Shown in pieces: positions 1-5,838 of a stretch of DNA of 12,581 nucleotides. The stretch is from assembly GCA_937888775.1 (NCBI GenBank), contig CALAQT010000047.1, forward strand, positions 1 through 12,581. Reading direction: 5' to 3'. Within the stretch, counting starts at the first letter, position 1, and each line of letters starts with the position of its first letter. Source of the stretch: an uncultured Actinomycetes bacterium (GTDB lineage Bacteria > Actinomycetota > Thermoleophilia > Solirubrobacterales > Solirubrobacteraceae). The position numbers were made by a program, and so were the translations under genes. The notes below the pieces were generated by a model. That model searched no databases and was not told the origin of the DNA. It worked only from the letters and a program-made list of their open reading frames with translations.

Positions 1-293
1 CGGCGTCGATCTCACTCCAACCCGCCGCTAGCTCGGCCTAACCACACGTCGACGACCTCGTCGGCGTGTCAAACACGACAGTACGAATAAAACGCTCACG
101 GCGGGGCGCGCGGACCACGGGGTGATCGTAGCCCCGGGAAGCCCGGCGACGTAATCGAGTCGCCGCAGCCATCGATGCGAGGCTTACGGTCTGCCGGAAA
201 TCGGTCGATCAAAGGAGAGCAAGTCGTACCGAGCGATAGGGGACAGACAGTTGTCAATGCTCACGTCAATGGTGAGCTCAGGCTGCCGACGGA
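1..293. other. Left-edge intergenic region, no clear gene
   Basis: I see no convincing coding region here. The second forward frame reads GVDLTPTRR and stops at TAG (29-31), so it could be the last residues of a gene ending left of the window, but ten codons cannot prove that. A hairpin follows at 44-69. A small inverted repeat, GCTCAC (259-264) and GTGAGC (272-277), lies 16 bases beyond the stop codon of the sugar transferase and could help end its transcript, although no T-run follows it. The short forward frame 175-384 overlaps the transferase end, resembles nothing known and is not called. Confidence 0.5.
44..69 (+). terminator. Candidate hairpin terminator of a gene left of the window
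   Basis: Two 11-base arms, ACACGTCGACG (44-54) and CGTCGGCGTGT (59-69), are separated by four bases. As forward-strand RNA all eleven pairs form, one of them a U-G wobble. As reverse-strand RNA that pair is an A-C mismatch, so the forward orientation is favoured. It lies 12 bases after a possible forward-frame stop (TAG, 29-31). No U-run follows, which is common in high-GC actinobacteria but weakens the call. It could also be an operator. Confidence 0.35.
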
Positions 294-1928
294 TCAGAGC
301 CCACGTCGATGGACGACATATGGAACGGTTCTCAGCAGAATCTTGAGGTCAAGCCAGATCGACCAGTTCGCGCCGTACAGATAGTCGATCTTGACCATCT
401 CGTTCATCGGGATCCGTGAGGACCCGAAGATCTGCCATAGCCCCGTCATCCCCGGCTTGACCGCCAAGCGCCGGCGCTCCCAACCCTCGATCAGCAGATC
501 CTCGTCGGGCACGAGTGGCCGCGGGCCGACCAAGCTCATATCCCCCGTGAGCACATTCAGTAGCTGAGGCAGCTCATCGAGAGAGGCGTGACGCAGGAAG
601 CGTCCCACCCGCGTGATGCGTGGGTCGTTGCTGATCTTGAACAGACCTTCGCCAGCTTCATTTCGGTTCAGCAGCTCGCCCTTGATCGATTCGGCATTCG
701 GAACCATCGAGCGGAACTTGAACATGTCGAAACGCTCTCCCCTGCACCCGATCCGCCTCTGGCGAAAGAACACCGGCCCGCGGGAGTCCAGCTTGACAGC
801 CAGCGCGAGCATGAGAAGCAGCGGAGCGAGCACGACCAGGCCGATCGTGGCCGCGACAATGTCCATGGCGCGCTTCAGGAACAAGGATGACTTAGTCAGG
901 CCGTATTGACGCACCCCGAGCAACGTGATTCCCCCCACGTCGTCGAAGGTCGACGAGGAGCCGACAACCTCGAGCAAGCGCGGCAGGACGCTCACCCTTA
1001 CGCCGAGTGCCTTAACGAGCCGTATCGCCGCCAGAATCTCCTCCTGATCGTGGCTGTCGGGAGCGATGATCACGCGCTCGACCCCATATTCCGCCATCAC
1101 CCGGGCCAGCGACCGGACATCGCCGAGCGTCGCCGACCCTGAGCGGTCGTGCATGTCGTCGGCGCGCAACGCCAGTCGCCCGAGGATGGTGGCATTCACC
1201 CCGGGCGAGCTCGCGAGCTTGGCGGCGGTCCGTTCGGCGTCCAGCGCATTGCCAAGGATTAGGCACCTCTCGGCAGGGGTGATCAGCAGCGCGATGGCTC
1301 GAACGACGGCGCGGCCAACTGTGACGAGCACGAAGGTCACGACAACGAGCGCAAATACCTGCGGACGTGAGAGCCAGCCGTGGAATAGAACCGCCTCAAA
1401 GAGCCAGACCGCGAGCGCAGAGAAAACTGACATGTGAAGGATCGACGGCGCCTCGTCGATCGTCGTCTTGCGCAGGGTGTGCTGGTCACGATCGTAGAGG
1501 CCGATCGTCTTGCTGACCAGTACGACGAAAGGCCCCAGTAGCACCGCCGCGGGCCGCAGCGGCGGCGTCCCGTCTCCGACAACCAGAACCGCGAACACGA
1601 GCGCCAGGTAAGCGCCCACCACGTCCGCCAAACCGAGCATCCGGCGAAAGATCGCGTCGCGTCTGCGTGACACCAAAGCGCCAATGCCTTGGGGCAGATG
1701 GTTGGCTCCGGGTACCGCCTCCCAGACCGGGGAGATCGCCTCCTCCCCAGAAGCCACGGCATCGAGGGCCGAGGCAGTGCCCGCGTCGGATCCATGGGGG
1801 CCGCCCCTCGGCCGGCGTCGCCAAGCCGAGCCAGCGGAACTCGGCGGCATTCGCTTTGCTCGATTGTCTCTGGTCGAACTGTCTTTACTCAAGCTGCCTC
1901 TAGTTCCGCTGCTGCCCGCGCCCCGCAC
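294..1928 (-). CDS. Polyprenyl-phosphate sugar-1-phosphate transferase (WcaJ/EpsE-like, exopolysaccharide initiation)
   Basis: The 544-residue product belongs to the bacterial sugar transferase family (PF02397, polyprenyl glycosylphosphotransferases), which moves a sugar-1-phosphate from a nucleotide sugar to undecaprenyl phosphate at the inner membrane face to start a polysaccharide repeat. Residues 1-90 are low-complexity and basic. Membrane segments fall near 98-117, 125-142, 165-183 and 190-215, followed by a CoA-binding-like region (about 220-340). The catalytic domain begins at KRAMDI (352-357), with a membrane re-entrant stretch 358-380, KFRSM (404-408), DPRITRVGRFLR (435-446), the Asp-Glu pair in SLDELPQL (Asp451, Glu452), GDMSLVGPRP (462-471), PGMTGLWQ (492-499) and DYLY (515-518). 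Length and motif order are those of a complete family member. The GTG start at 1928 is the most upstream option and has no clear ribosome site. ATG at 1850 (Met27) is an alternative. The sugar specificity cannot be read. Its closest relative here is the truncated copy at 8720-9847. Confidence 0.93.
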   Translation of the reverse strand: MRGAGSSGTRGSLSKDSSTRDNRAKRMPPSSAGSAWRRRPRGGPHGSDAGTASALDAVASGEEAISPVWEAVPGANHLPQGIGALVSRRRDAIFRRMLGLADVVGAYLALVFAVLVVGDGTPPLRPAAVLLGPFVVLVSKTIGLYDRDQHTLRKTTIDEAPSILHMSVFSALAVWLFEAVLFHGWLSRPQVFALVVVTFVLVTVGRAVVRAIALLITPAERCLILGNALDAERTAAKLASSPGVNATILGRLALRADDMHDRSGSATLGDVRSLARVMAEYGVERVIIAPDSHDQEEILAAIRLVKALGVRVSVLPRLLEVVGSSSTFDDVGGITLLGVRQYGLTKSSLFLKRAMDIVAATIGLVVLAPLLLMLALAVKLDSRGPVFFRQRRIGCRGERFDMFKFRSMVPNAESIKGELLNRNEAGEGLFKISNDPRITRVGRFLRHASLDELPQLLNVLTGDMSLVGPRPLVPDEDLLIEGWERRRLAVKPGMTGLWQIFGSSRIPMNEMVKIDYLYGANWSIWLDLKILLRTVPYVVHRRGL

Positions 1929-2026
1929 GTACGGACGGACGTGGAAGTTGCTCGCGTAACAACAAATTGATCAGGAACACAACCTCAACCCAGGGTCCTC
2001 CTCAGAACGTCGGGATCAGTGATGCG

Positions 2027-2068
2027 TGGCCTAAATGAAGTGCTTCATGGCCTAAATGAAGTGCTTCG
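2027..2068. repeat. 21-bp tandem direct repeat, two copies
   Basis: The unit TGGCCTAAATGAAGTGCTTC plus one base occurs at 2027-2047 and again at 2048-2068, and only the last base differs (A, then G). Each unit contains GAAG-TG-CTTC, and across the first junction ATGAAG-TG-CTTCAT forms a 6-bp dyad. If read on the reverse strand it would encode EALHLGH twice, but no gene is supported there. The role is unknown. It could be a protein-binding array or a replication-slippage product. Confidence 0.8.
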
Positions 2069-2424
2069 AGTTCCCAACTGGTGCTGGCACACGGACATCG
2101 GGTAGTGATGCCTCCTCTCTCGCCAGCTGGGATCAACTTCGGTTTCTGTCCCGCCCGCCGCCCGGACTGCGACCTTTGACCATAGGGGGCGGCGTGACGC
2201 TCTGCCAAGCGTTCGGCAGCTTTGCTGTTCAATCGACAAATGTACGGAATAACTCGCGGGCGGTTCGGCCCTGCGGACATGCCAAGAACGGAGAGTGCTG
2301 CTGGCCTCGGCACTCCCAGAAATCGGGGTACTCTCACGAGTGTGACTCCGGTTGACAGGCATCGTGTTGCAAAGTTGCAAACCCGAAGCCGCTTTCTCGC
2401 AAGGGTTTAGTAACTTTAAGCAAG

Positions 2425-2446
2425 CCAGGTAACAAAAGAGACCTGG
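2425..2446. repeat. Inverted repeat CCAGGT-N10-ACCTGG
   Basis: The arms CCAGGT (2425-2430) and ACCTGG (2441-2446) are perfectly complementary around an A-rich 10-base spacer (2431-2440). The dyad sits in the most A/T-rich part of the intergenic region, 26 bases from a second perfect dyad, so it may be an operator or a small hairpin. Six-base arms can occur by chance. Confidence 0.4.
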
Positions 2447-2471
2447 ATGCCGGTGCTGGCAGACACGATCG

Positions 2472-2493
2472 GTTAACGGTCCACGCCGTTAAC
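2472..2493. promoter_or_regulatory. Perfect 8-bp dyad GTTAACGG-N6-CCGTTAAC, operator-like
   Basis: The half-sites GTTAACGG (2472-2479) and CCGTTAAC (2486-2493) are exact reverse complements with six bases between them, so their centres are 14 bp apart, a spacing usable by a dimeric helix-turn-helix regulator. GTTAAC is itself self-complementary, which adds symmetry. The site is not followed by a T-run, so an operator is more likely than a terminator. No cognate regulator can be named. Confidence 0.45.
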
Positions 2494-2637
2494 GCGGCCC
2501 TCGTAGTGACCCGGCTCAGCACACCTTCACGTTCCCGGGGCGCAGGCGGGTGAGCCCCTGTCGTGCTTCGCTATCGGCGAGGGCGGTCCGCCCGACGCAT
2601 TAGAGCGGGTCGACGAGTTCGTCAGCGGGGGCGAGCC

Positions 2638-2665
2638 GACGGGCATCGTCTCCTCGATGCCTGTC
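2638..2665 (-). terminator. Hairpin downstream of clpP, candidate terminator
   Basis: The arms 2638-2648 (GACGGGCATCG) and 2655-2665 (CGATGCCTGTC) pair over 11 positions around a six-base loop. The structure begins 15 bases beyond the clpP stop codon (2681-2683). In the clpP transcript one pair is an A-C mismatch, while on the other strand it is a G-U wobble. A second small hairpin, GGGCGG-T-CCGCCC (2581-2593), lies further downstream. Neither has a U-run. Confidence 0.4.
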
Positions 2666-2680
2666 GGGTCTGATGCGAGC

Positions 2681-3298
2681 CTAACCCTGGCCGAACCCCC
2701 GCGCGCGCCCGGGCAGATCGCGCCGCTCGATCACCCGATCCACGAGGCCGTAGGCCAGCGCCTCATCGCCGGTGAAGTAGCGGTCGCGCTCCATGTCGGC
2801 GTGCACGCGCTCGAACGACTGGCCGGTGTGCCTGGCGTAGAGCTCATCCACGCGCGCGCGCAGCGCCAGGATCTCCCGCGCGTGGATCTCGACGTCGGTC
2901 GACGGGCCCTCAAAGCCGCCGGAGGGCTGATGGATCAGGATCCGGCTGTTGGGCAGCGCCATCCGCTTGCCCGCCGCCCCACCGGCCAGCAGCAGCGAGC
3001 CCATCGACATCGCGATCCCGTAACAGATCGTCTGCACGTCGGGGCGGATGAACTGCATCGTGTCGTAGATCGCCAGGCCGGCGTAGATCGAACCGCCGGG
3101 CGAATTGATGTACAGGTGGATGTCCTTGTCGGGATCGTCGGATTCCAGGTGGACGAATTGGGCGACGATCAGGTTCGCCGTCTCCTCGTCGACCTGGCCG
3201 CCCAAAAACACGACCCGGTCGTTGAGCAGACGCGAATAGATGTCAAACGAACGCTCGCCGCGGGCGGTTTGCTCCACGACCATCGGTACCAGTGGCAT
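2681..3298 (-). CDS. clpP: ATP-dependent Clp protease proteolytic subunit ClpP
   Basis: ClpP is the serine peptidase that forms double-heptamer chambers in the cytoplasm and degrades proteins fed in by ClpX or ClpC ATPases. The 205-residue product matches the family from [10 protein letters not shown] to LVDRVIERR. The catalytic triad is readable: Ser98 in AMSMGS, His123 in LIHQPSGG and Asp172 in ERDRYF. YINSPGG (63-69) and HAREIL (139-144) are also present. The residues around the serine (GIAMSMGS) differ slightly from the usual AASMGA, but the nucleophile is kept. The ATG at 3296-3298 is supported by AGGAGG (cctcct on the forward strand at 3303-3308) four bases upstream. There is no clpX or second clpP next to it. 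It is transcribed away from the SRPBCC-arsR pair, and the shared region carries two operator-like dyads, so the same repressor could affect it. Confidence 0.96.
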   Translation of the reverse strand: MPLVPMVVEQTARGERSFDIYSRLLNDRVVFLGGQVDEETANLIVAQFVHLESDDPDKDIHLYINSPGGSIYAGLAIYDTMQFIRPDVQTICYGIAMSMGSLLLAGGAAGKRMALPNSRILIHQPSGGFEGPSTDVEIHAREILALRARVDELYARHTGQSFERVHADMERDRYFTGDEALAYGLVDRVIERRDLPGRARGFGQG

Positions 3299-3319
3299 TT
3301 GGCCTCCTGAGTGCTAGTG

Positions 3320-3337
3320 TGCAACTTTCTGGTTGCA
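3320..3337. promoter_or_regulatory. Operator-like dyad 1 (TGCAAC-N6-GTTGCA)
   Basis: TGCAAC (3320-3325) and GTTGCA (3332-3337) form a perfect dyad with a six-base spacer. Its core is the same as that of dyad 2, and the centres are 33 bp apart, about three helical turns, so both would face the same side of the DNA. A binding site for the ArsR-type protein encoded at 3833-4147 is the natural inference. Confidence 0.6.
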
Positions 3338-3350
3338 GAACCGTAGCAGA

Positions 3351-3372
3351 TGCGCAACCCTGTGGTTGCGCA
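3351..3372. promoter_or_regulatory. Operator-like dyad 2 (TGCGCAACC-N4-GGTTGCGCA)
   Basis: TGCGCAACC (3351-3359) and GGTTGCGCA (3364-3372) are exact reverse complements over nine bases with a four-base centre. It lies about 30 bp before the SRPBCC start codon, where a bound repressor would block transcription. It shares GCAAC-N6-GTTGC with dyad 1. It could fold as an RNA hairpin, but its recurrence as a pair argues for a protein-binding site. Confidence 0.65.
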
Positions 3373-3402
3373 TGGTGAGATCGATCGATAGGAGGCCAGC
3401 CG

Positions 3403-3831
3403 ATGACCGACAGAATCCAGCGGGAGCTCGAACTCGATGCCCCTCCACAACTGGTCTGGCAGGCCGTCATCGACCCAGACCGGCTCTCCGGCTGGCTCGC
3501 CGACGAGGTGGCGCTGGAGCTGTGGCCCGGCGGCGAGGCACAGTTCAGGATCGGCGCCGAGATCCGCACCGGATGGGTGGAGGAGGTCTCTCCACCGCGC
3601 GCTGGCGCCCGCGGCGATGAGCTTCACGGAGCTGGTCGGCTGGCCTTCTGGTGGGCGCCCGACGGCGAGCCGGCATCACGCGTCGAACTGCAGCTGATCC
3701 CGCTCGACGGCGACGCGACGCGCCTGCGCGTGGTCGAGACCCGGCCGCTGGAGATCCTCGACCTCGTCGGCGTCCCGCTCCCCGGTCACGGCGGCTCGGG
3801 CTACGGCCCGGCGCTGGTCACGGCAGCCTGA
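3403..3831 (+). CDS. SRPBCC (START/AHSA1-like) domain protein
   Basis: The 142-residue product resembles the activator-of-Hsp90-ATPase-1-like branch of the SRPBCC superfamily, small proteins with a deep hydrophobic cavity. It opens with the typical strand-helix pattern RIQRELELDAPPQLVWQAVIDPDRLSGWLAD (4-34), followed by alternating strands and the late WW..DG..ASRVELQLIP..ATRLRVVE strands. The end, LDLVGVPLPGHGGSGYGPAL (119-138), is like that of SRPBCC proteins encoded with ArsR regulators. No enzymatic function should be assigned. It has a strong AGGAGG site before the ATG. Its stop is one base from the start of the arsR-type gene (TGA-C-ATG), so the two are co-transcribed and probably translationally coupled. 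Confidence 0.85.
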   Translation: MTDRIQRELELDAPPQLVWQAVIDPDRLSGWLADEVALELWPGGEAQFRIGAEIRTGWVEEVSPPRAGARGDELHGAGRLAFWWAPDGEPASRVELQLIPLDGDATRLRVVETRPLEILDLVGVPLPGHGGSGYGPALVTAA

Positions 3832-3832
3832 C

Positions 3833-4147
3833 ATGGCCCCAGACCCGGCTGGACCCGTGTTCAACGCGCTGGCTGACCCCACCCGCCGGCAACTGCTGAG
3901 CACGATCGCCACCGCACCGGCGACCGCGACCGAACTCGCCAGCCGGCTGCCGATCTCCCGCCAGGCGGTCGTCAAGCACCTCAGCACCCTGTCTGACGCC
4001 GGACTGCTAGAGCGCGAGCGCACCGGACGCGACGTCCGCTACCACGTCACCCCCGCCCCACTCTCCGACGCCGTGTCCTGGATGGCCTCGGTCGGCGGCC
4101 AGTGGGACGAACGCCTCGCCGCCCTGGCGCGCACGCTGCGCAGCTGA
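3833..4147 (+). CDS. ArsR-family winged-helix transcriptional repressor, cysteine-free
   Basis: The 104-residue product has the ArsR winged helix-turn-helix: VFNALADPTRRQLLSTI (9-25), the turn and recognition helix ATELASRLPISRQAVVKHLSTLSDAGLL (32-59) and the wing ERERTGRDVRYHVTP (60-74). It contains no cysteine, and the ELCVCDL-type metal site of ArsR/SmtB metal sensors is replaced by ELASRL, so it is unlikely to sense thiophilic metals. ArsR proteins paired with SRPBCC partners form a known non-metal branch. It follows the SRPBCC gene by one base and probably binds the two dyads at 3320-3372, controlling its own operon and possibly clpP. The gene converges with the glycoside hydrolase gene, with 20 bases between the stop codons. 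Confidence 0.92.
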   Translation: MAPDPAGPVFNALADPTRRQLLSTIATAPATATELASRLPISRQAVVKHLSTLSDAGLLERERTGRDVRYHVTPAPLSDAVSWMASVGGQWDERLAALARTLRS

Positions 4148-4167
4148 CTCGCCGCCAGTCGGCGCGC

Positions 4168-5595
4168 TCAGCCGTTGATCCAGGGGAGGCTGGTGAAGGT
4201 GCCGATCCTGGCGCGCAGCTGCAGCCGCGGGCTGAGACGGGGCACCGCATAGAAGATCCCGCCGGCCGTGGTCGCCATCGTGCGGACCGTCCGCCACCCT
4301 GGCCCCACCCGCTCCTGGATCGCCACCGTCCCGGCGACCGGGGCCTTGCCCCAGAGGATCACCGACCTCTTGTTGTGCGGCACGGGCAGCGCTACGAACG
4401 GGAAGCGAAATGCCGCTGTGGCCAATTTGGCCACCCCATTGCCGAAATACAGGCCGACGCCGGCAAAGCTGTTCGTTGCCCCGGGTGGATCGCGCAGCTG
4501 GAACCAGTAGACGTGGCTGATGTTCTGGCTCCATAGCTCATAGAGCCCCTCCGAAAGGTACGCGGCTTGGACTGCCTGGGTGACCGGCGCGGGCGGGCTG
4601 GTGGACCAGTCGATCTCAGTGACCCACAGCGACTTGGGCCCCGCGGGCAGCACGTGGTGAGTGCGCTCAGCGGCATGCAGCACTTGCCAGATCTTGTCGA
4701 GGTCGGGCAAAGCGACATCGTCGGGGCGGCGCGCCTTGACGGTCGGACCGATGCCGTAGGGATGATGGTCGAGCGCGTCGAGATGCGGAGGGTCCGGACA
4801 CGCCTTGGGCGCCAAGGTCGAGGTCAGGCAGAACATCTCCCGCAGGAATACCAGTGGCGGCGTCCGGTTCACGCCGGGCGGATCACCGTAGGGCACGGTC
4901 CCGGCGGCCAGCACAAAGGCGGCCGGCTGTACCGCCTTGACCGCCGCGTAGAACGCGTTCAACAACGACCGGTAGCTGTCCGCGCCCTGAGGAACGATCG
5001 AGCCGTTGGGTTCCTGAACCCACTGCGGCTCCAGATAGTCCGGCGAGTTGGGCTCATTCCACGCCTGGAAGTAGCTCACCAGCGGGAGCTCGCGCCCACG
5101 GTGAAGCGGATCGGCGAACCGACCTGAATAGCGCAAGGCGATCGCGTGTCCAAATGCAGCGAACGCCTGCGGGCTCGGTTCCCACGCGCCCTCCGTCGCA
5201 TTGCCCGGCATCTGCGGACCCTCCGCCCATGTCGGGGCCTCCAGAACCATCAACACCGGATTCATGCCGGCGGCGGTGGCATTCCTAACCGCCTCATCCA
5301 GCGATGACCAGTCATAGCCGGCGGCGCCCGGGTTTGAGGCTTGGAAGCCCGGCGGCCGGGTATGGGGCGCAACCGACGACCAGTACACGGTCAGACGTAC
5401 GGTGCGGGCGCCGAGCGCGCGGGCTCGGCTGAACCACAGCGCCCCGGCGGAGGGAGATACCTGCTGAAAGGCCGAGAAGTCGTCGAAACCGGTGGACATC
5501 GACGAAGGGCCCGGCACGGAGGTCGCACGCGCAGTGGCCGAGAGGGTAAGCATCAGCATGGCGCTGGCCGCAAGGACCCGCAGGTGGCGTCCCAT
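4168..5595 (-). CDS. Secreted glycoside hydrolase-like protein (clan GH-A type, cellulase/GH39-like)
   Basis: The 475-residue product starts with a signal peptide (MGRHLRVLAASAMLMLTLSATARA, cut near 24). The rest resembles a TIM-barrel clan GH-A hydrolase: LGARTVRLTVYWSSVAP (61-77), YDWSSLDEAVRNATAAGMNPVLMV (94-117), the acid/base motif QAWNEPN with Glu181, HHPYG (277-281) and the candidate nucleophile Glu327 in LWVTEIDW (323-330). Residues after about 400 form a beta-rich tail. It would act outside the cell on beta-linked glycans. The substrate is unknown. Its place at the end of the polysaccharide operon suggests it trims or releases the cluster's own product, as the GH39 hydrolase PslG does for Psl, but that is inference. 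The ATG directly follows the TAG stop of the 80-residue gene, so translation is probably coupled. Confidence 0.85.
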   Translation of the reverse strand: MGRHLRVLAASAMLMLTLSATARATSVPGPSSMSTGFDDFSAFQQVSPSAGALWFSRARALGARTVRLTVYWSSVAPHTRPPGFQASNPGAAGYDWSSLDEAVRNATAAGMNPVLMVLEAPTWAEGPQMPGNATEGAWEPSPQAFAAFGHAIALRYSGRFADPLHRGRELPLVSYFQAWNEPNSPDYLEPQWVQEPNGSIVPQGADSYRSLLNAFYAAVKAVQPAAFVLAAGTVPYGDPPGVNRTPPLVFLREMFCLTSTLAPKACPDPPHLDALDHHPYGIGPTVKARRPDDVALPDLDKIWQVLHAAERTHHVLPAGPKSLWVTEIDWSTSPPAPVTQAVQAAYLSEGLYELWSQNISHVYWFQLRDPPGATNSFAGVGLYFGNGVAKLATAAFRFPFVALPVPHNKRSVILWGKAPVAGTVAIQERVGPGWRTVRTMATTAGGIFYAVPRLSPRLQLRARIGTFTSLPWING

Positions 5596-5838
5596 CTAGA
5601 GAGCGCCCATCGCCTGGAGAGCTCCAACCGCCAGCAGCAGGGCTCCGGCGCCCAGATAGAGCGCCGAGGTCCTTCTCAGACCCTCAGGCCGCGGCCCGTG
5701 GCCCGGATCGCGCTGCGCGAGATGTCTGCCCAGCGCACCCCGGAACTTGGCCGCCGGCACCGGGCGCCCGGCGGCCAGACGCTCGCCGAGCTCCCGCTCC
5801 TGGGCGCTAAGCTCGGATTGGCTGCCGGGTTCGGTCAT
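5596..5838 (-). CDS. Small single-pass membrane protein of unknown function
   Basis: The 80-residue product has a charged cytoplasmic part (1-55, including LSAQERELGERLAAGRPVPAAKF) and one C-terminal membrane helix (about 57-78, ALYLGAGALLLAVGALQAMGAL). I chose the ATG at 5836-5838, not an in-frame start further upstream at 5949, because this ATG overlaps the TGA of the ligase gene as ATGA, a classic coupling signal, and because the upstream extension only shadows the ligase frame. The stop TAG touches the ATG of the hydrolase gene. I do not recognise the family. The position between a polymerase/ligase and a secreted hydrolase suggests an accessory role in polysaccharide assembly. Confidence 0.75.
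   Translation of the reverse strand: MTEPGSQSELSAQERELGERLAAGRPVPAAKFRGALGRHLAQRDPGHGPRPEGLRRTSALYLGAGALLLAVGALQAMGAL

Larger units (their letters stand above)
1929..2680. other. Long intergenic region with repeats and dyads, no convincing gene
   Basis: These 752 bases separate the 5' end of the sugar transferase (reverse strand) from the 3' end of clpP (reverse strand). They are visibly richer in A/T than the neighbouring genes, especially at 2350-2480. Open frames on both strands (for example 2002-2337 reverse and 2056-2355 forward) have mixed base use at third positions, no recognisable motifs and no ribosome sites, so I do not call them. The region holds a 21-bp tandem repeat (2027-2068), a tandem GTTGCAAA pair (2366-2381), dyads at 2425-2446 and 2472-2493, and hairpins at 2581-2593 and 2638-2665. 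The promoter of the sugar transferase should lie in the left part, but no confident -35/-10 pair is visible. It may be a decayed gene or an old insertion site. Confidence 0.5.
3299..3402. promoter_or_regulatory. Divergent control region between clpP and the SRPBCC-arsR pair
   Basis: This 104-bp region must hold the promoters of both divergent units. It contains an AGGAGG ribosome site for each gene (cctcct at 3303-3308 for clpP, aggagg at 3391-3396 or just before it for the SRPBCC gene) and two dyads that share the core GCAAC-N6-GTTGC, centred at about 3328 and 3361. I cannot place -35/-10 pairs with confidence. TTGCAG (3333-3338) and TTGCGC (3366-3371) are -35-like but lack good partners. 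Confidence 0.6.

Noticed and set aside
2352..2380. Perfect -35 hexamer TTGACA on the forward strand
   Set aside because: The sequence 16-18 bases downstream (TTGCAA) is a poor -10 and no forward gene follows.
2002..2380. Small open frames of about 100 codons on both strands of the intergenic region
   Set aside because: No motif, no ribosome site, no consistent third-position bias. The tandem repeat inflates one of them.
1929..2680. CRISPR array, tRNA or insertion sequence in the long intergenic region
   Set aside because: Only two copies of one short repeat without spacers. No cloverleaf with a CCA-end pattern. No transposase-like frame or paired terminal repeats of useful length.
2681..3298. 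ClpP as a catalytically dead paralogue because of the unusual GIAMSMGS motif
   Set aside because: Ser98, His123 and Asp172 are all present in the right context.
2657..3310. 217-codon open frame opposite clpP
   Set aside because: It mirrors clpP, whose catalytic motifs are unmistakable. High-GC genes routinely give open antisense frames.
3309..3317. Half of a CIRCE heat-shock operator (CTAGCACTC on the reverse strand) before clpP
   Set aside because: Only one half is present. The partner GAGTGCTAA nine bases further is absent, so HrcA control is not supported.
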